From contig PKWQ01000368.1 of assembly GCA_003133265.1 (NCBI GenBank), positions 340-12,656 of the forward strand: DNA of 12,317 nucleotides. The letters run 5' to 3'. Both the position numbers and the translations under genes were made by a program. Below, in pieces: positions 1-5,980 of this stretch (positions within the stretch are counted from its first letter, which is position 1; the number at the start of each line of letters is the position of its first letter). The notes beneath the pieces are model-generated. The model was not told the origin of the DNA and searched no databases. It worked only from the letters and a program-made list of their open reading frames with translations. The DNA comes from Acetobacteraceae bacterium. Its GTDB lineage: Bacteria > Pseudomonadota > Alphaproteobacteria > Acetobacterales > Acetobacteraceae.

Positions 1-503
1 CGCCGGCGGCGAGCATCGCCATGGCGCTGCCGCATGTCGGCACCAACCTGATGGCCGGTCTGATGGAGACGCTGGGCGCGCCGCCCTATAACGGACGCGC
101 CGACCTGCCGGCGGTGGCCGGCATCCTGCAAATGGAACTGGACGACCTGTTCCCGCTTGGCGAGGCGCTGCAATTGCTGCATTTCGCGGTGCTGGAGGAA
201 GGCGACATCCATCTGACCGACAATGGCCAGGCCTTCGTCGGCGGCGATACCGATACACGCAAGCAGCTATTCACCCAGGCGCTACGCGCGCATGTGCCGC
301 TGGTGAACATGATCCGCCAGGTATTGGACGAGCGCTGGAATCACCGTGCCTCCGCCGTGCGCTTCCGCGACGAGCTGGAAGACCATATGTCGCCAGAATA
401 TGCCGGCGACACGCTGCGCACGGTCATTGCCTGGGGCCGCTACGCCGAGCTGTTCAGCTACGACGAGGAAGCCGAGCAGTTCAGTCTGGAGGACATCGCC
501 TGA
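1..503 (+). CDS. C-terminal part of NitT/TauT-family ABC transporter ATP-binding protein (5' end outside window)
   Basis: The reading frame is open from base 3, with no stop before the window edge, and ends at TGA 501-503, so only the C-terminus (about 166 residues) is seen. It matches my recollection of the AAA-associated C-terminal domain (PF09821) found after the ATPase domain in nitrate/sulfonate/taurine-type ABC ATPases. Typical blocks are visible: a GRADLPAVAGILQMELDDL-like helix-turn segment, PLGEALQLLHFAVLEEGDI, HVPLVNMIRQVLDER, and the closing WGRYAELFSYDEE motif. This domain is thought to be regulatory. Walker A, signature and Walker B motifs must lie upstream of the window. The ATG at 21 is an internal methionine and not the likely start. 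The downstream gene is convergent, 18 nt away. The ABC ATPase assignment is firm at family level; the substrate is unknown. Confidence 0.85.
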   Translation, partial: PAASIAMALPHVGTNLMAGLMETLGAPPYNGRADLPAVAGILQMELDDLFPLGEALQLLHFAVLEEGDIHLTDNGQAFVGGDTDTRKQLFTQALRAHVPLVNMIRQVLDERWNHRASAVRFRDELEDHMSPEYAGDTLRTVIAWGRYAELFSYDEEAEQFSLEDIA

Positions 504-521
504 CCGGCGCGCAAGGCGACC

Positions 522-764
522 CTATTCCCGGGCCGGCACTTTCACAGCCGCGCGTTCGACCGAGCGGATCTCCGGCCGCGGCCGGCCGGAGGCGAGGCCG
601 ATTTCGCGGTCCTGCGCCTCGATGATCGACTTGGCCGGTTCGTCGCCGTCCAGCGTGGCGAGCGCCATGCTGGCGACCTTGCGGTTGGAGCTGCGCGTGC
701 CGTCGACATACAGGACGTCGAACAGCACGAAGCTCGTCTCGATCTTGCGTCTAGGCGGCGCCAT
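522..764 (-). CDS. Conserved-looking small protein of unknown function (80 aa)
   Basis: An 80-residue soluble protein with ATG at 764-762 and stop TAG at 524-522. The N-terminus is basic (MAPPRRKIETSF), followed by a hydrophobic strand-like FVLFDVLYVDGT and a polar middle with the segment LDGDEPAKSIIEAQDREI. It has no signal peptide, membrane segment or cysteine. I believe similar proteins occur in alphaproteobacteria as hypotheticals, but I cannot name a family. It starts 9 nt after the stop of the 70-codon gene at 774-986 and has only a weak Shine-Dalgarno (GAGA). That spacing suggests translational coupling inside a csp-led operon. It is the last gene of that minus-strand set and meets the ABC ATPase gene head-on. 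Confidence 0.65.
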   Translation of the reverse strand: MAPPRRKIETSFVLFDVLYVDGTRSSNRKVASMALATLDGDEPAKSIIEAQDREIGLASGRPRPEIRSVERAAVKVPARE

Positions 765-773
765 GGGAAAATC

Positions 774-986
774 TCATACGGGTTCCGGCGTACCGGTCGT
801 GGCGGGCGCCTCGGTGTCGAGGGCCTCGGTGTCAGGTGCATCGGCGTCGGACGCGGGAAGATCCGGCAGGCCAGCCTTGCGGCGGGCCACCTGTTCCTCG
901 CGCTCGCGCGCCTTGGCTTCCTGTTTTGCCTGCTTGGCGCGGTTGCGCTCGGCACGCTGCTGATTGTAGTTGGGCTTGAACGCCAC
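774..986 (-). CDS. Small, highly charged basic protein of unknown function (70 aa, GTG start)
   Basis: The start is GTG at 986-984, chosen because a strong AAGGAG lies 7 nt upstream (minus strand). The nearby ATG at 990-988 is in another frame. The first 35 residues (MAFKPNYNQQ, then RAERNRAKQAKQEAK) are rich in K, R, E and Q and probably form one long charged helix. The tail is acidic and low-complexity (SDADAPDTEALDTEAPATT), so probably disordered. I recognise the MAFKPNY(N/R)QQR start as a recurring hypothetical protein in alphaproteobacteria, without a known function. The basic helix could bind nucleic acid or ribosomes, but that is a guess. It sits 42 nt after the 64-codon gene and 9 nt before the 80-codon gene. 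Confidence 0.75.
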   Translation of the reverse strand: MAFKPNYNQQRAERNRAKQAKQEAKAREREEQVARRKAGLPDLPASDADAPDTEALDTEAPATTGTPEPV

Positions 987-1028
987 GCATGCGCTCCTTG
1001 TATGTCTGGATCAGCGAAGCGAGGACGT

Positions 1029-1223
1029 TTAGCCGGGGCCGAGTTGGCTTTCCCGTACCACGCGTTCATGCCCGTCGCGGACATGCTTCACGCGGTAATT
1101 CCGTCCGCTTGCTTCGACCGGCAGCACCCGGGTGATCGTGTAGGTGCCGCGCGGTACGTTGCCGTCAAGGCTGCCGGGCAGAAATTCGACTTTCTGCCCG
1201 ACATTGAACTTCTGCACGGCCAT
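1029..1223 (-). CDS. Small conserved-looking SH3/KOW-like beta protein of unknown function (64 aa)
   Basis: The start is ATG 1223-1221, preceded by AAGGAG with a 6-nt spacer; stop TAA at 1031-1029. A longer open frame reaching into the csp gene was rejected because its N-terminal part is csp read in the wrong frame. The product begins MAVQKFNVGQKVEFLPG and contains GTYTITRVLP, NYRVKHVRDGHERVV and RESQLG, an alternating strand pattern typical of a small beta barrel. I recall similar 'VGQKV...RVLP...DGHERVVRESQL' hypotheticals in alphaproteobacteria, often small stand-alone genes. It follows csp by 44 nt, with an intercistronic hairpin between, so it is probably co-transcribed. A role in RNA binding or stress is inference from location only. 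Confidence 0.75.
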   Translation of the reverse strand: MAVQKFNVGQKVEFLPGSLDGNVPRGTYTITRVLPVEASGRNYRVKHVRDGHERVVRESQLGPG

Positions 1224-1241
1224 CACGCTCTCCTTGCGCTG

Positions 1242-1259
1242 TCCGGGCGGAAGCCCGGA
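1242..1259 (-). other. Intercistronic hairpin between csp and the 64-codon gene
   Basis: This is a perfect 7-bp inverted repeat, TCCGGGC and GCCCGGA, with a 4-nt loop (TTCC on the minus strand, closed by C-G). It lies 8 nt after the csp stop and about 10 nt upstream of the Shine-Dalgarno of the next gene. No T-run follows on the minus strand, so it does not look like a full intrinsic terminator. It could protect the csp 3' end, cause partial termination, or tune translation of the next gene. Confidence 0.5.
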
Positions 1260-1267
1260 GCCGGCAA

Positions 1268-1471
1268 TCAAGCTTTCTGCAGATTGACCGCCGACGTTTT
1301 GCCCTGCTGGCCACGCTCGATATCGTAGCTGACCTTCTGACCCTCGGTCAGCGACATGCCGGACCGCTCGACCGCGGAGATGTGCACGAACACATCCTTG
1401 GAGCCGTCGTCGGGCTGAATGAAACCGTAGCCCTTCTGGGCGTTGAACCACTTCACGGTGCCTATGGACAT
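1268..1471 (-). CDS. csp: CspA-family cold-shock protein (67 aa)
   Basis: This is a full-length single cold-shock domain (PF00313). It binds single-stranded RNA and DNA, melts mRNA secondary structure as an RNA chaperone, and acts in the cytoplasm. The start MSIGTVKWFNAQKGYGFIQP contains the RNP1 motif (KGYGFI, residues about 13-18). RNP2 follows as VFVHISAV (about 27-34). The C-terminus (GQKVSYDIERGQQGKTSAVNL) is typical, and 67 residues is the usual length. ATG at 1471-1469 is preceded by AGGAG at good spacing. A GC-rich hairpin lies just upstream of the ribosome-binding site. The gene heads a minus-strand run of small genes. Whether it is truly cold-induced or constitutive cannot be told from sequence. 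Confidence 0.96.
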   Translation of the reverse strand: MSIGTVKWFNAQKGYGFIQPDDGSKDVFVHISAVERSGMSLTEGQKVSYDIERGQQGKTSAVNLQKA

Positions 1472-1494
1472 CGTGTCTCTCCTATGAATGCCGG

Positions 1495-1515
1495 CGGCCC
1501 GCGACGTGCGGGCCG
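1495..1515 (-). promoter_or_regulatory. GC-rich hairpin in the csp 5' leader
   Basis: An 8-bp perfect stem (CGGCCCGC paired with GCGGGCCG) with a 5-nt loop sits 23 nt upstream of the csp ATG and just before its AGGAG. On the minus strand it is preceded by an A-rich stretch (AAACAAAAAGTGATA). Cold-shock mRNAs often have structured leaders, so a role in csp expression is plausible but unproven. Read on the plus strand, the stem is followed by a five-T run and resembles a terminator, but no plus-strand gene ends nearby. No convincing -35/-10 pair was found in 1516-1670. Confidence 0.45.
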
Positions 1516-1632
1516 TATCACTTTTTGTTTAGACAGGGAACCGGATGCACAGGCTGCGCATCGAGCCGCGGTTGGCCCATAAAAAGCGCCGAGACAGCAA
1601 CATGGGCTTCTTCGGGGGAAATTACCAGTCTA

Positions 1633-1653
1633 ATCGCCCGAACGTGAGGCGAT
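1633..1653 (-). terminator. Possible weak terminator after the liv operon
   Basis: A perfect 6-bp inverted repeat (ATCGCC and GGCGAT, 9-nt loop) begins about 18 nt after the stop of the isomerase-like gene on the minus strand. It is followed by TAGACTGGTAATTT, with no proper T-run, so if it terminates at all it is weak or needs Rho. The rest of the 199-bp gap to csp holds only a loose GCCCAT...ATGGGC repeat (1575-1607), of no clear meaning. Confidence 0.3.
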
Positions 1654-1670
1654 GGCTTTGACGCCCCTGC

Positions 1671-2471
1671 TTACAGCGCCGCGAGCAGCGCCTTGCTGGT
1701 CTCCAGCGCCCGGGCCGCGCGTTCCTCGCTGCCGAAGCGGCCGGTCGGGATTTCGATGCTGCACGGCAGATTTCGCGGCAGCGGGCGGATGATCGCCGCC
1801 AGATCGATGCCGCCCTCGCCGGGAAACATCCGTTCGACGCGGGCGGTGTGGATCATCGCCTCGATCGTCGCCGGCTGTTCGGCCGGGCCGTCGCAGATCT
1901 GCCAGTAATGCAGCCACTCGCCGGGCAGGCCCTTGAGATCGTCGATGCGGCTGAACGAGCGGTCGAAATGCAGCGTGTCGACGATCACGCCGGAGTTTGG
2001 CCGCCCGGCCGCGCGCAGCGCCTTGATCGCGGCGGCGAGGTCCTTCAGTTCGGTGAACGGCATGAACTCCAGATCCGCCGTCAGCCCGAACGGCGCCGCC
2101 AGATCGCACAGCGCGGCGTAGCGGTCGGTGAAGCGCGACAGGTCGGGATCGTCGCCGGCCACCAGCACCGTGCGCCCGCCCAGCCGCGCGCCGGTCTCCA
2201 GCATCGGCAGATAGGCGCGCGGATCGCTGTCGGCGTTCAGCCGGATCAGTTCGATATCGAGGATACTGATGCCGGTGTCGGCCAGCGCCGCCTCGGTCTC
2301 GCGCAGTAGGGGCGGATTGTCCCACAGCGGCCAGGAGATGCCACCGGGTGCGGCGGGCGCCAGGCGGATGCCGGCATGGTCGTAGCCGAGCTTTGCCGCC
2401 AGACGCACGAATGCCGGCGGCGGCACCTCGATCGTGGTCAGCGGCGCGAGCGAAAAAGGCGGCAGTTGCAT
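1671..2471 (-). CDS. Sugar phosphate isomerase/epimerase-like TIM-barrel protein (xylose-isomerase-like)
   Basis: A 266-residue protein matching the AP_endonuc_2 / xylose-isomerase-like TIM-barrel family (PF01261), whose members are often metal-dependent isomerases, epimerases or dehydratases of sugars and related polyols. Plausible metal and active-site residues at the expected strand ends are E135 (TADLEFMPF), D165 and H168 (VIVDTLHFD), Q191 and D194 (YWQICDG), and E240 (CSIEIPTGRFG). No signal peptide or membrane segment is present. ATG 2471-2469 overlaps the TGA of the LivMGF gene by one base (TGATG), so it is translationally coupled to the transporter. This strongly suggests it acts on the imported compound or its product. 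The exact reaction cannot be read; hydroxypyruvate isomerase, keto-inositol dehydratase or an epimerase are all possible. Confidence 0.82.
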   Translation of the reverse strand: MQLPPFSLAPLTTIEVPPPAFVRLAAKLGYDHAGIRLAPAAPGGISWPLWDNPPLLRETEAALADTGISILDIELIRLNADSDPRAYLPMLETGARLGGRTVLVAGDDPDLSRFTDRYAALCDLAAPFGLTADLEFMPFTELKDLAAAIKALRAAGRPNSGVIVDTLHFDRSFSRIDDLKGLPGEWLHYWQICDGPAEQPATIEAMIHTARVERMFPGEGGIDLAAIIRPLPRNLPCSIEIPTGRFGSEERAARALETSKALLAAL

Positions 2472-4996
2472 CAGACGGTCTCCGTCGCATGCACGACGCC
2501 CAACAGGCGCGCCTGCAACGCGGTGTCCTGCTCCAGCGCCAGCGCGCTGCCTTCGTAGGCGACCTGGCCGTTCACCAGCACATAGGCGCGGTCCACGATC
2601 GGCAGCACGCTTTCGGCGTGGTGCTCCACGATCACCATTGCCGCGCGGCCGCGCAAACGCAACAGCGCCTCGGTCACTTCCTGCACGATGGAGGGCGCCA
2701 GGCCCTCGAACGGCTCGTCGAGCAGAATGAGCTTCGCCGGCACCATCAGCGCGCGCGCGATCGCCACCATCTGCCGTTCGCCGCCCGACAGGCTCTCGGC
2801 GCGTGAGCGGGCCAGGACGCGCAGCTTGGGGAAGATGTCGTACACCTCCTCGAACGACATCCCGCCCGGCCGTGCCCCCAGCCGCAGGTTCTCCGTCACC
2901 GTCAGATTGGGAAACAGCCGCCGCCCTTCCGGCACGATGGAGATGCCGAGCCGGTTGATCTCGTATGGCTTGGCATGGGTGATGTCGTTGCCGTCCAGCA
3001 CGATCCGCCCGACGGTGCCGCGCACCGTGCCGGTGATGGCGCGCAGCATGGTGGTCTTGCCGACGCCGTTGCGGCCCAGCAGCGCCACCGCCTCGCCGGC
3101 GCGCACGGTGATGTCGATGTCGTTCAGCACCAGGCTGCCGTCGTAGCCGGCGCGCAGTTTCTCGATCCGCAGGATCGGCGGCGCCTCGGCGCTGACGCCG
3201 GCGATCGCCGCGCGGGCCGGCGCGTGGCCCTCGCCCCTGGCGGAGCCGAGATAGGCGGCGATCACCTCCGGGTTCGCCGCCACCTCGGCCGGGTTGCCGT
3301 CGGCGATCAGGCGGCCCTGGTGCAGCACGCTGATGCGGTCCGACAGCGCCAGCACGCGGTCTATGTCGTGCTCGATCAGCAGCACCGCGTGCGTCTGCGC
3401 CAGCCGGCGGATCAGCGCGCCCACCACCTCGCGGTCCGCCTCGGCGAGGCCGGCCAGCGGCTCGTCCAGCAGCAGCAGCCGCGCGTCGGCGGCCAGCGTG
3501 ATCGCCAGTTCCAGCAGCCGCTGCTCGCCGTGCGAGAGATTGGCGCACGGCTCGCCGGCCCGGTCCGCCAGCCCCACGGCGTCGAGCAGCGACCACGCGC
3601 GGGCGTTTATCTCCTCGTACTCGTAGGCGTCGCGCCACAGTCCGTTCTGTCTGGGACTCCGCGCCTGCACCGCGACGCGCACATTCTCGAACGCGGTCAG
3701 GGTGCGGAACACCGAGAGGATCTGGAACGAGCGCGATACGCCGAGCCGCGCGCGCCGGTGCGCCGGCAGGTTGGTGATGGCGCGCCCCTCGAACCGGATC
3801 TCGCCGGCGTTCGGCCGCAGGAATCCCGTCAGCATATTGAAGAACGTGGTCTTGCCGGCGCCGTTCGGGCCGATCAGGCTGTGCAGGCGGAACGGATAAA
3901 CGTCGAGGTCGATGTCCGCCGCCGTGACCAGCGAGCCGAAGCGCTTCCGCAGCCCGCGCACGGTCAGGACCGGCGTGTCCGCATCGGCCGCGATCCGGCC
4001 CTCATGCAGCCCCCCTGGCAGCGGCGCGATCCGTGCCGGGCGCTGCGGCACCTCGCCCCGTGTCAGCGTCCAGCGCGGGCGGCCGAACAGGCGCTGGCCC
4101 AGCCCCTGCATGCCTTCCGGCGAGGCGAGGGCGAACACCATGATGAACGGGGCGAAGATCAGCCACCAGTTCTCGGTGATCGCCGACAACTCGTCTTCCA
4201 GCAGGATGAAGGTGATCGCGCCCCAGAGCGGGCCGAGAAACTGATGCACGCCGCCCAGCACCGTCATCAGCAGCGCGTCGCCGGCGCGCTGCCAGGACAG
4301 GTTGTTGGCGTACGCGCCTTGCAGCATCAGCGCCAGCAGACCGCCGGAGAAGCCGACGATGCCGCCCATGATGACGAAGGCCTTCAGCTTGATGCGGTAG
4401 GTGTCGTAGCCGAGGCTTTGCACTCGCTGCTCGTTGTCGCGCAGCGCCTGCAACACCCGCCCGAACGGCGCGTGCGCCAGCCGCCAAAGGAACCACATTC
4501 CCCCCAGCACCGCCGCGACGGCGAAGACATGGAACGCGGCGTAGGACGGCAGCAGCGGCCGGGGCACGTTCTGCAGCCCGTTCTCGCCGCCGGTGAGGTC
4601 GGTCGACTTGAAGGCGACCTCGAAGGCGATCTGCGAGAAGGCCAGCGTCAGCAGCGAGAAATACAGCCCGCGCCGGCGCAGGATCACCACGCCGATCGCC
4701 GCCGCCAGCAGCAGCGAGAACAGGGTTGCGAACAGCAGCGCCAGGATCTCGTTGCCGATCATCCCGCGCAGCATCGGGATGGCGACCGCGTAGCTGGCGC
4801 AGCCGAAGAAAACCGAGGCGCCGAACGGCACCAGCCCGGTATAGCCGACCAGCAGGTTCACCCCGGCGCCATACAGCGTGTAGATGGCGATCTGCGTCAC
4901 GATCGACACCGGCGCGCCCATCGCCGGCCAGAGCACCGACAGCGCCACCAGCACGACCGCCACCCACAGGACGGGGTTGGCGATCAGGCGGCTCAT
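2471..4996 (-). CDS. livM-livG-livF: LivM-LivG-LivF triple fusion: ABC permease with two ATP-binding domains
   Basis: One uninterrupted 841-codon frame encodes three normally separate subunits of a branched-chain-amino-acid-type (HAAT) importer. Residues about 1-300 are a LivM permease with several membrane segments (BPD_transp_2, PF02653). Residues about 342-585 are LivG: Walker A GPNGAGKT 376-383, Q425, signature LSHGEQ 487-492, Walker B LLLLDEP 507-513, H543, and the LivG-type C-terminal tail ending VIAAYLG. Residues about 607-841 are LivF: Walker A GRNGVGKT 641-648, signature LSGGERQ 736-742, Walker B LILLDEP 756-762, H792. Linkers (about 300-341 and 585-606) hold no stop and no in-frame ATG; one GTG (codon 317) lies in the first. 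Both ATPases look intact. ATG 4996-4994 overlaps the livH TGA by 4 bases (ATGA). LivM-LivG double fusions are well known; I regard the triple form as less common. The transported substrate is unknown. Confidence 0.93.
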   Translation of the reverse strand: MSRLIANPVLWVAVVLVALSVLWPAMGAPVSIVTQIAIYTLYGAGVNLLVGYTGLVPFGASVFFGCASYAVAIPMLRGMIGNEILALLFATLFSLLLAAAIGVVILRRRGLYFSLLTLAFSQIAFEVAFKSTDLTGGENGLQNVPRPLLPSYAAFHVFAVAAVLGGMWFLWRLAHAPFGRVLQALRDNEQRVQSLGYDTYRIKLKAFVIMGGIVGFSGGLLALMLQGAYANNLSWQRAGDALLMTVLGGVHQFLGPLWGAITFILLEDELSAITENWWLIFAPFIMVFALASPEGMQGLGQRLFGRPRWTLTRGEVPQRPARIAPLPGGLHEGRIAADADTPVLTVRGLRKRFGSLVTAADIDLDVYPFRLHSLIGPNGAGKTTFFNMLTGFLRPNAGEIRFEGRAITNLPAHRRARLGVSRSFQILSVFRTLTAFENVRVAVQARSPRQNGLWRDAYEYEEINARAWSLLDAVGLADRAGEPCANLSHGEQRLLELAITLAADARLLLLDEPLAGLAEADREVVGALIRRLAQTHAVLLIEHDIDRVLALSDRISVLHQGRLIADGNPAEVAANPEVIAAYLGSARGEGHAPARAAIAGVSAEAPPILRIEKLRAGYDGSLVLNDIDITVRAGEAVALLGRNGVGKTTMLRAITGTVRGTVGRIVLDGNDITHAKPYEINRLGISIVPEGRRLFPNLTVTENLRLGARPGGMSFEEVYDIFPKLRVLARSRAESLSGGERQMVAIARALMVPAKLILLDEPFEGLAPSIVQEVTEALLRLRGRAAMVIVEHHAESVLPIVDRAYVLVNGQVAYEGSALALEQDTALQARLLGVVHATETV

Positions 4997-5862
4997 TCGA
5001 AGCGCTCCCAGCGCTCGCCCAGCAGACCGCGCGGGCGGATCAGCAGGATCACCGCCATCAGGACATACATGGCCGCCGCCGAGGCTTCCGGCTTGAACTG
5101 GATGGTCAGCGCCGTGACCACGCCGACCAGCAGCCCGGCGATGATCGCCCCGCCATAGGAGCCGAGGCCGCCGATGGTGACGATGACGAAGGCCGGCATG
5201 ATGGCGCCGGCGGCCATGGTCGGGTTCACCGTCCACAGCGGCGCGGCCAGCAGCCCCGCCGCGCCGGCCAGCATGCAGCCCAGGCCGAACACCCAGGTCA
5301 GCACCCAGGGCAGGTTGATGCCGAGCAGGCCCACCATCTCCGCGTCGCGCGAGCCGGCGCGCAGGATGCGGCCAAACGGGGTGAAGGCGAAGAACGCCCA
5401 CAGCGCGAACAGCAGGCCGATCGTGGTCAGCAGCACGAACAGCCGGTATTTGGTCATCAGGATCGGGCCGTACTCGACGAAGCCGGCGAGGAACCTGGGG
5501 CCGCTGAACGGCACGCCCGCACCGCCCCAGACCAGACGGATCAGCGCCTCGATCAGCAGCGCCAGCGCGAAGGTCATGATCAGGCTGAGCAGCGGCTCCT
5601 TGTCGTACAGCCGGCGGATCAGCGTCACCTCGACGGCCATGCCGATCGCGCCGACCAGCACCGGCGACAGCAGAACCGCCGCCCAGCCGAAATACTGATA
5701 GAGCGAGACGGCGAAGAAGGCGCCCAGCGCGAAGAAGCTGCCATGCGCGAAGTTCACCACGCCCAGGAGGCCGAAGATGATCGACAGCCCGACCGCGATC
5801 AGGACGTAGAGAAAGCCGAGAACCAGGCCGTTGACCGCCTGGGACAGGATCACGTCGAGCAT
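4993..5862 (-). CDS. livH: Branched-chain-amino-acid-type ABC transporter permease LivH
   Basis: A 289-residue inner-membrane permease (PF02653) that pairs with the LivM half of the downstream fusion. The start MLDVILSQAVNGLVLGFLYV is canonical for LivH. It is followed by the family motif NFAHGSFFALGAFF and, near the C-terminus, VIVTIGGLGSYGGAIIAGLL. Around eight hydrophobic segments are visible. ATG 5862-5860 was chosen because GAGGAG lies 6 nt upstream and length matches the family. The longer open frame to 5952 adds a non-hydrophobic, proline-rich extension with no support. It overlaps the LivMGF start by 4 bases and lies 118 nt after livK, with a hairpin in that gap. Subunit assignment is firm, the solute is not. 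Confidence 0.95.
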   Translation of the reverse strand: MLDVILSQAVNGLVLGFLYVLIAVGLSIIFGLLGVVNFAHGSFFALGAFFAVSLYQYFGWAAVLLSPVLVGAIGMAVEVTLIRRLYDKEPLLSLIMTFALALLIEALIRLVWGGAGVPFSGPRFLAGFVEYGPILMTKYRLFVLLTTIGLLFALWAFFAFTPFGRILRAGSRDAEMVGLLGINLPWVLTWVFGLGCMLAGAAGLLAAPLWTVNPTMAAGAIMPAFVIVTIGGLGSYGGAIIAGLLVGVVTALTIQFKPEASAAAMYVLMAVILLIRPRGLLGERWERFE

Positions 5863-5946
5863 CTGCCGCTCCTCGGGCGGGATGCGTCGGCTCCCCGCTC
5901 GGCAAGTATCTGATGGACCGCACGGGTGACGGCCAGGAAAGGGCGC

Positions 5947-5966
5947 GGCCACCCGTACGGATGGCC
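5947..5966 (-). other. Intercistronic hairpin between livK and livH
   Basis: On the minus strand GGCCATCC GTAC GGGTGGCC forms an 8-bp stem (one G-U pair) with a 4-nt loop, 14 nt after the livK stop. GCGCCCTTTCC follows, a poor T-run. Such hairpins between a binding-protein gene and its permease genes commonly block 3' decay or cause partial termination, so the binding protein is made in excess. That role is inferred here. Confidence 0.45.
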
Positions 5967-5980
5967 GGCACTCGTCGCCG

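Noticed and set aside
346..963. 205-codon plus-strand frame overlapping the ABC ATPase end and the small genes
   Set aside because: Serine/arginine-rich shadow frame across two better-supported genes on the opposite strand and one in another frame.
1224..1451. N-terminal extension of the 64-codon gene into csp
   Set aside because: The extra residues are the csp gene read out of frame; the internal ATG at 1223 has a strong Shine-Dalgarno.
1508..1530. Intrinsic terminator on the plus strand (hairpin plus T-run)
   Set aside because: No plus-strand gene ends within 1 kb upstream, so there is no obvious transcript for it to stop; it is listed as a csp leader hairpin instead.
1575..1607. GCCCAT...ATGGGC inverted repeat upstream of csp
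   Set aside because: Only 6 bp with a 21-base spacer; this is expected by chance in a 200-bp gap and has no other support as an operator.
2975..5158. 727-codon plus-strand open frame opposite the livH/livMGF genes
   Set aside because: Low-complexity Q/R/H-rich translation opposite clearly coding minus-strand genes; a GC-rich shadow frame.
5863..5952. 30-residue N-terminal extension of LivH
   Set aside because: Proline- and arginine-rich, unlike LivH; the ATG at 5862 has GAGGAG at ideal spacing and gives the family length.
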